Below are positions 4,724 to 5,767 of a stretch of 5,767 nucleotides of DNA, in pieces. This stretch comes from JBBSDV01 sp038240335 (GTDB lineage: Bacteria > Chloroflexota > Dehalococcoidia > DSTF01 > JACRBR01), in NCBI GenBank assembly GCA_038240335.1, contig JBBSDV010000188.1, forward strand, positions 1-5,767. The letters are read 5' to 3'. Numbering within the stretch: the first letter of the stretch is position 1; every line of letters begins with the position of its first letter. The notes under the pieces are model-generated. The model ran no database searches and had not been told where the DNA came from. It saw only the letters and a program-made list of their open reading frames with translations. Position numbers and translations under genes: made by a program.

Positions 4724-5767
4724 ATGCACCACCATGTTCGTCTCGCGATTCATCGAAACGTGGAGCGCACACTGCCGATCGTGTTCGTTCTTCTCGCCGC
4801 CGCGTGCGGCGGGAGCACTCCGGCGCCGACACCGACCGCCACCACTCTTCCTGGCGCAACCACCGTCAACACACCTACGACGACGCCCACTACCAGCGGC
4901 AGGGTGTCGACCCCCACTCCCGGCGGTGTGGCATCAGCGACCGACGTCCCCTCGGCCGGACCGACCACCATCACCGCCGCCTCGCCGGGCTACGTCGTCT
5001 TCCTGCGCGCCAAGCAGCTCTGGATCGCGCACATCGACGGAACGAAACAGCGGGCTCTGACGAGCGGCAGCCTCGGCGCGGGATACGCCGGCTACGTCCG
5101 CAGCGGCGCGTCACTCGACGTGTATTACGCGGCTCAGGTGGATGGCGACACTAGCGGGGGCAACTTCAAGGTCTACCGGCAGCCGGCGGAAGGCGGGAAC
5201 GAGTCCGAGTTGTTCTCATTTCATGGCGACCGCAAGAATGCCGAATTCGTTCGCGACAACGCAGCCGTATCGCCGGACGGACGAACCGTCGTGTATGCCG
5301 ATGAGCGTGGCCTGAACCGCCATGAGCTTGGCAGCGGCGCCGATGTCACGCTGCTCGCAAACATTGCCTGCGACGCCAGAAAACCCGGCGAGTGTCACGG
5401 GTACTATTCTCCTAGATGGTCGCCTGGCGGAACATGGCTTCTTGGCACGAAGATCTTCTTCGAGGGCGGTCTCGGCATCCTCATCCAACCAAACGTACCG
5501 GGCCCGCAGGAGACCCAGTTAAAGTACTACGCATCGAACTGGTCCGCGGACGGTACGCGCTTCTGCGGCTTGGTAATCGGCGGCGAGCAATATACAGGCT
5601 TGGTCGTCCTCTCCTCGACCGATCTCACTCCGCTGGACATCCCGCTAACGAATCTGCCACCGGAGCAGTTGTCTGTCGGCGACTGTGCCTGGAGGAGCGA
5701 TGGCTGGGTCGCTGTGGAGTACCGCGTACAGCATCATTCGCTGCAAAACGACGACGAGCATCTCGCG
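4724..5767 (+). CDS. Lipoprotein with Thr/Pro linker and TolB/PD40-like propeller (partial)
   Basis: The frame stays open for 348 codons to the right edge, so the C-terminus is missing. The N-terminus is a lipoprotein signal: a basic start (MHHHVRLAIHRNVER), a hydrophobic core, and the lipobox LAAAC with C28 as the likely lipidated residue. Residues 31-86 are a Thr/Pro/Ser-rich spacer that would hold the folded part away from the membrane. From about 88 come segments typical of PD40/TolB-like propeller blades: GYVVFLRAKQLWIAHIDG (89-106), VSPDGRTVVYAD (182-193), RWSPGGTWLLG (231-241) and NWSADGTRFCG (272-282). C216, C224, C281 and C321 might form disulphides. ATG 4724 has AAGGA seven bases upstream. 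Such domains usually mediate protein or ligand binding; no enzyme motif is visible. The gene diverges from the CMD gene. Parts have lower GC and use TTA and AGA codons. Exact role unknown. Confidence 0.85.
   Translation, partial: MHHHVRLAIHRNVERTLPIVFVLLAAACGGSTPAPTPTATTLPGATTVNTPTTTPTTSGRVSTPTPGGVASATDVPSAGPTTITAASPGYVVFLRAKQLWIAHIDGTKQRALTSGSLGAGYAGYVRSGASLDVYYAAQVDGDTSGGNFKVYRQPAEGGNESELFSFHGDRKNAEFVRDNAAVSPDGRTVVYADERGLNRHELGSGADVTLLANIACDARKPGECHGYYSPRWSPGGTWLLGTKIFFEGGLGILIQPNVPGPQETQLKYYASNWSADGTRFCGLVIGGEQYTGLVVLSSTDLTPLDIPLTNLPPEQLSVGDCAWRSDGWVAVEYRVQHHSLQNDDEHLA

Noticed and set aside
4677..5154. Two overlapping + strand frames (4677-5060 and 4717-5154)
   Set aside because: The frame starting at 4724 gives a lipoprotein signal, a linker and propeller blades over 348 codons. 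The other two frames give Arg/Pro-rich peptides and stop early.

Overview
The window is GC-rich bacterial DNA with four complete genes and one gene that runs off the right edge. The hopanoid genes, a Tat-exported haem peroxidase, a lipoprotein with a Thr/Pro linker and short tandem repeats in a leader would fit a soil-type Acidobacteriota or a similar GC-rich, hopanoid-producing lineage. That placement rests on general impression, not on a marker gene, and is weak.

Left part (1-1990, + strand): a leader with two back-to-back microsatellites (92-115 and 127-147) precedes hpnH (162-1184). hpnH overlaps hpnG (1181-1888) by four bases (ATGA). Together they encode the first two steps that build the C5 side chain of bacteriohopanepolyols: HpnH adds the 5'-deoxyadenosyl radical to diploptene, and HpnG then removes adenine. 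A hairpin followed by T residues (1916-1942) probably ends this operon, in the short gap where it converges with the next gene.

Middle part (1992-4527, - strand): a Tat-exported animal-type haem peroxidase (1992-3617) and, upstream of it, a carboxymuconolactone-decarboxylase/AhpD-fold protein (3970-4527). They lie 352 bases apart. That gap holds a good promoter candidate for the peroxidase, an inverted repeat upstream of the promoter, and a GC hairpin in the predicted leader. They are therefore probably separate transcripts. Both belong to families linked to peroxide or redox chemistry, but a shared role is only inference.

Right part (4528-5767): a divergent intergenic region with a 17-base operator-like inverted repeat and a -35/-10 pair leads into a partial lipoprotein gene (4724 to the edge). 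Its product has a Thr/Pro linker and TolB/PD40-like beta-propeller blades. This gene has lower GC in places and uses codons such as TTA and AGA.

I see no tRNA, rRNA, CRISPR array, insertion sequence or obviously undescribed multi-gene system. The points most worth a second look are an unusual residue in the peroxidase proximal-side motif, the loss of both AhpD cysteines in the CMD protein, and the regulatory repeats.
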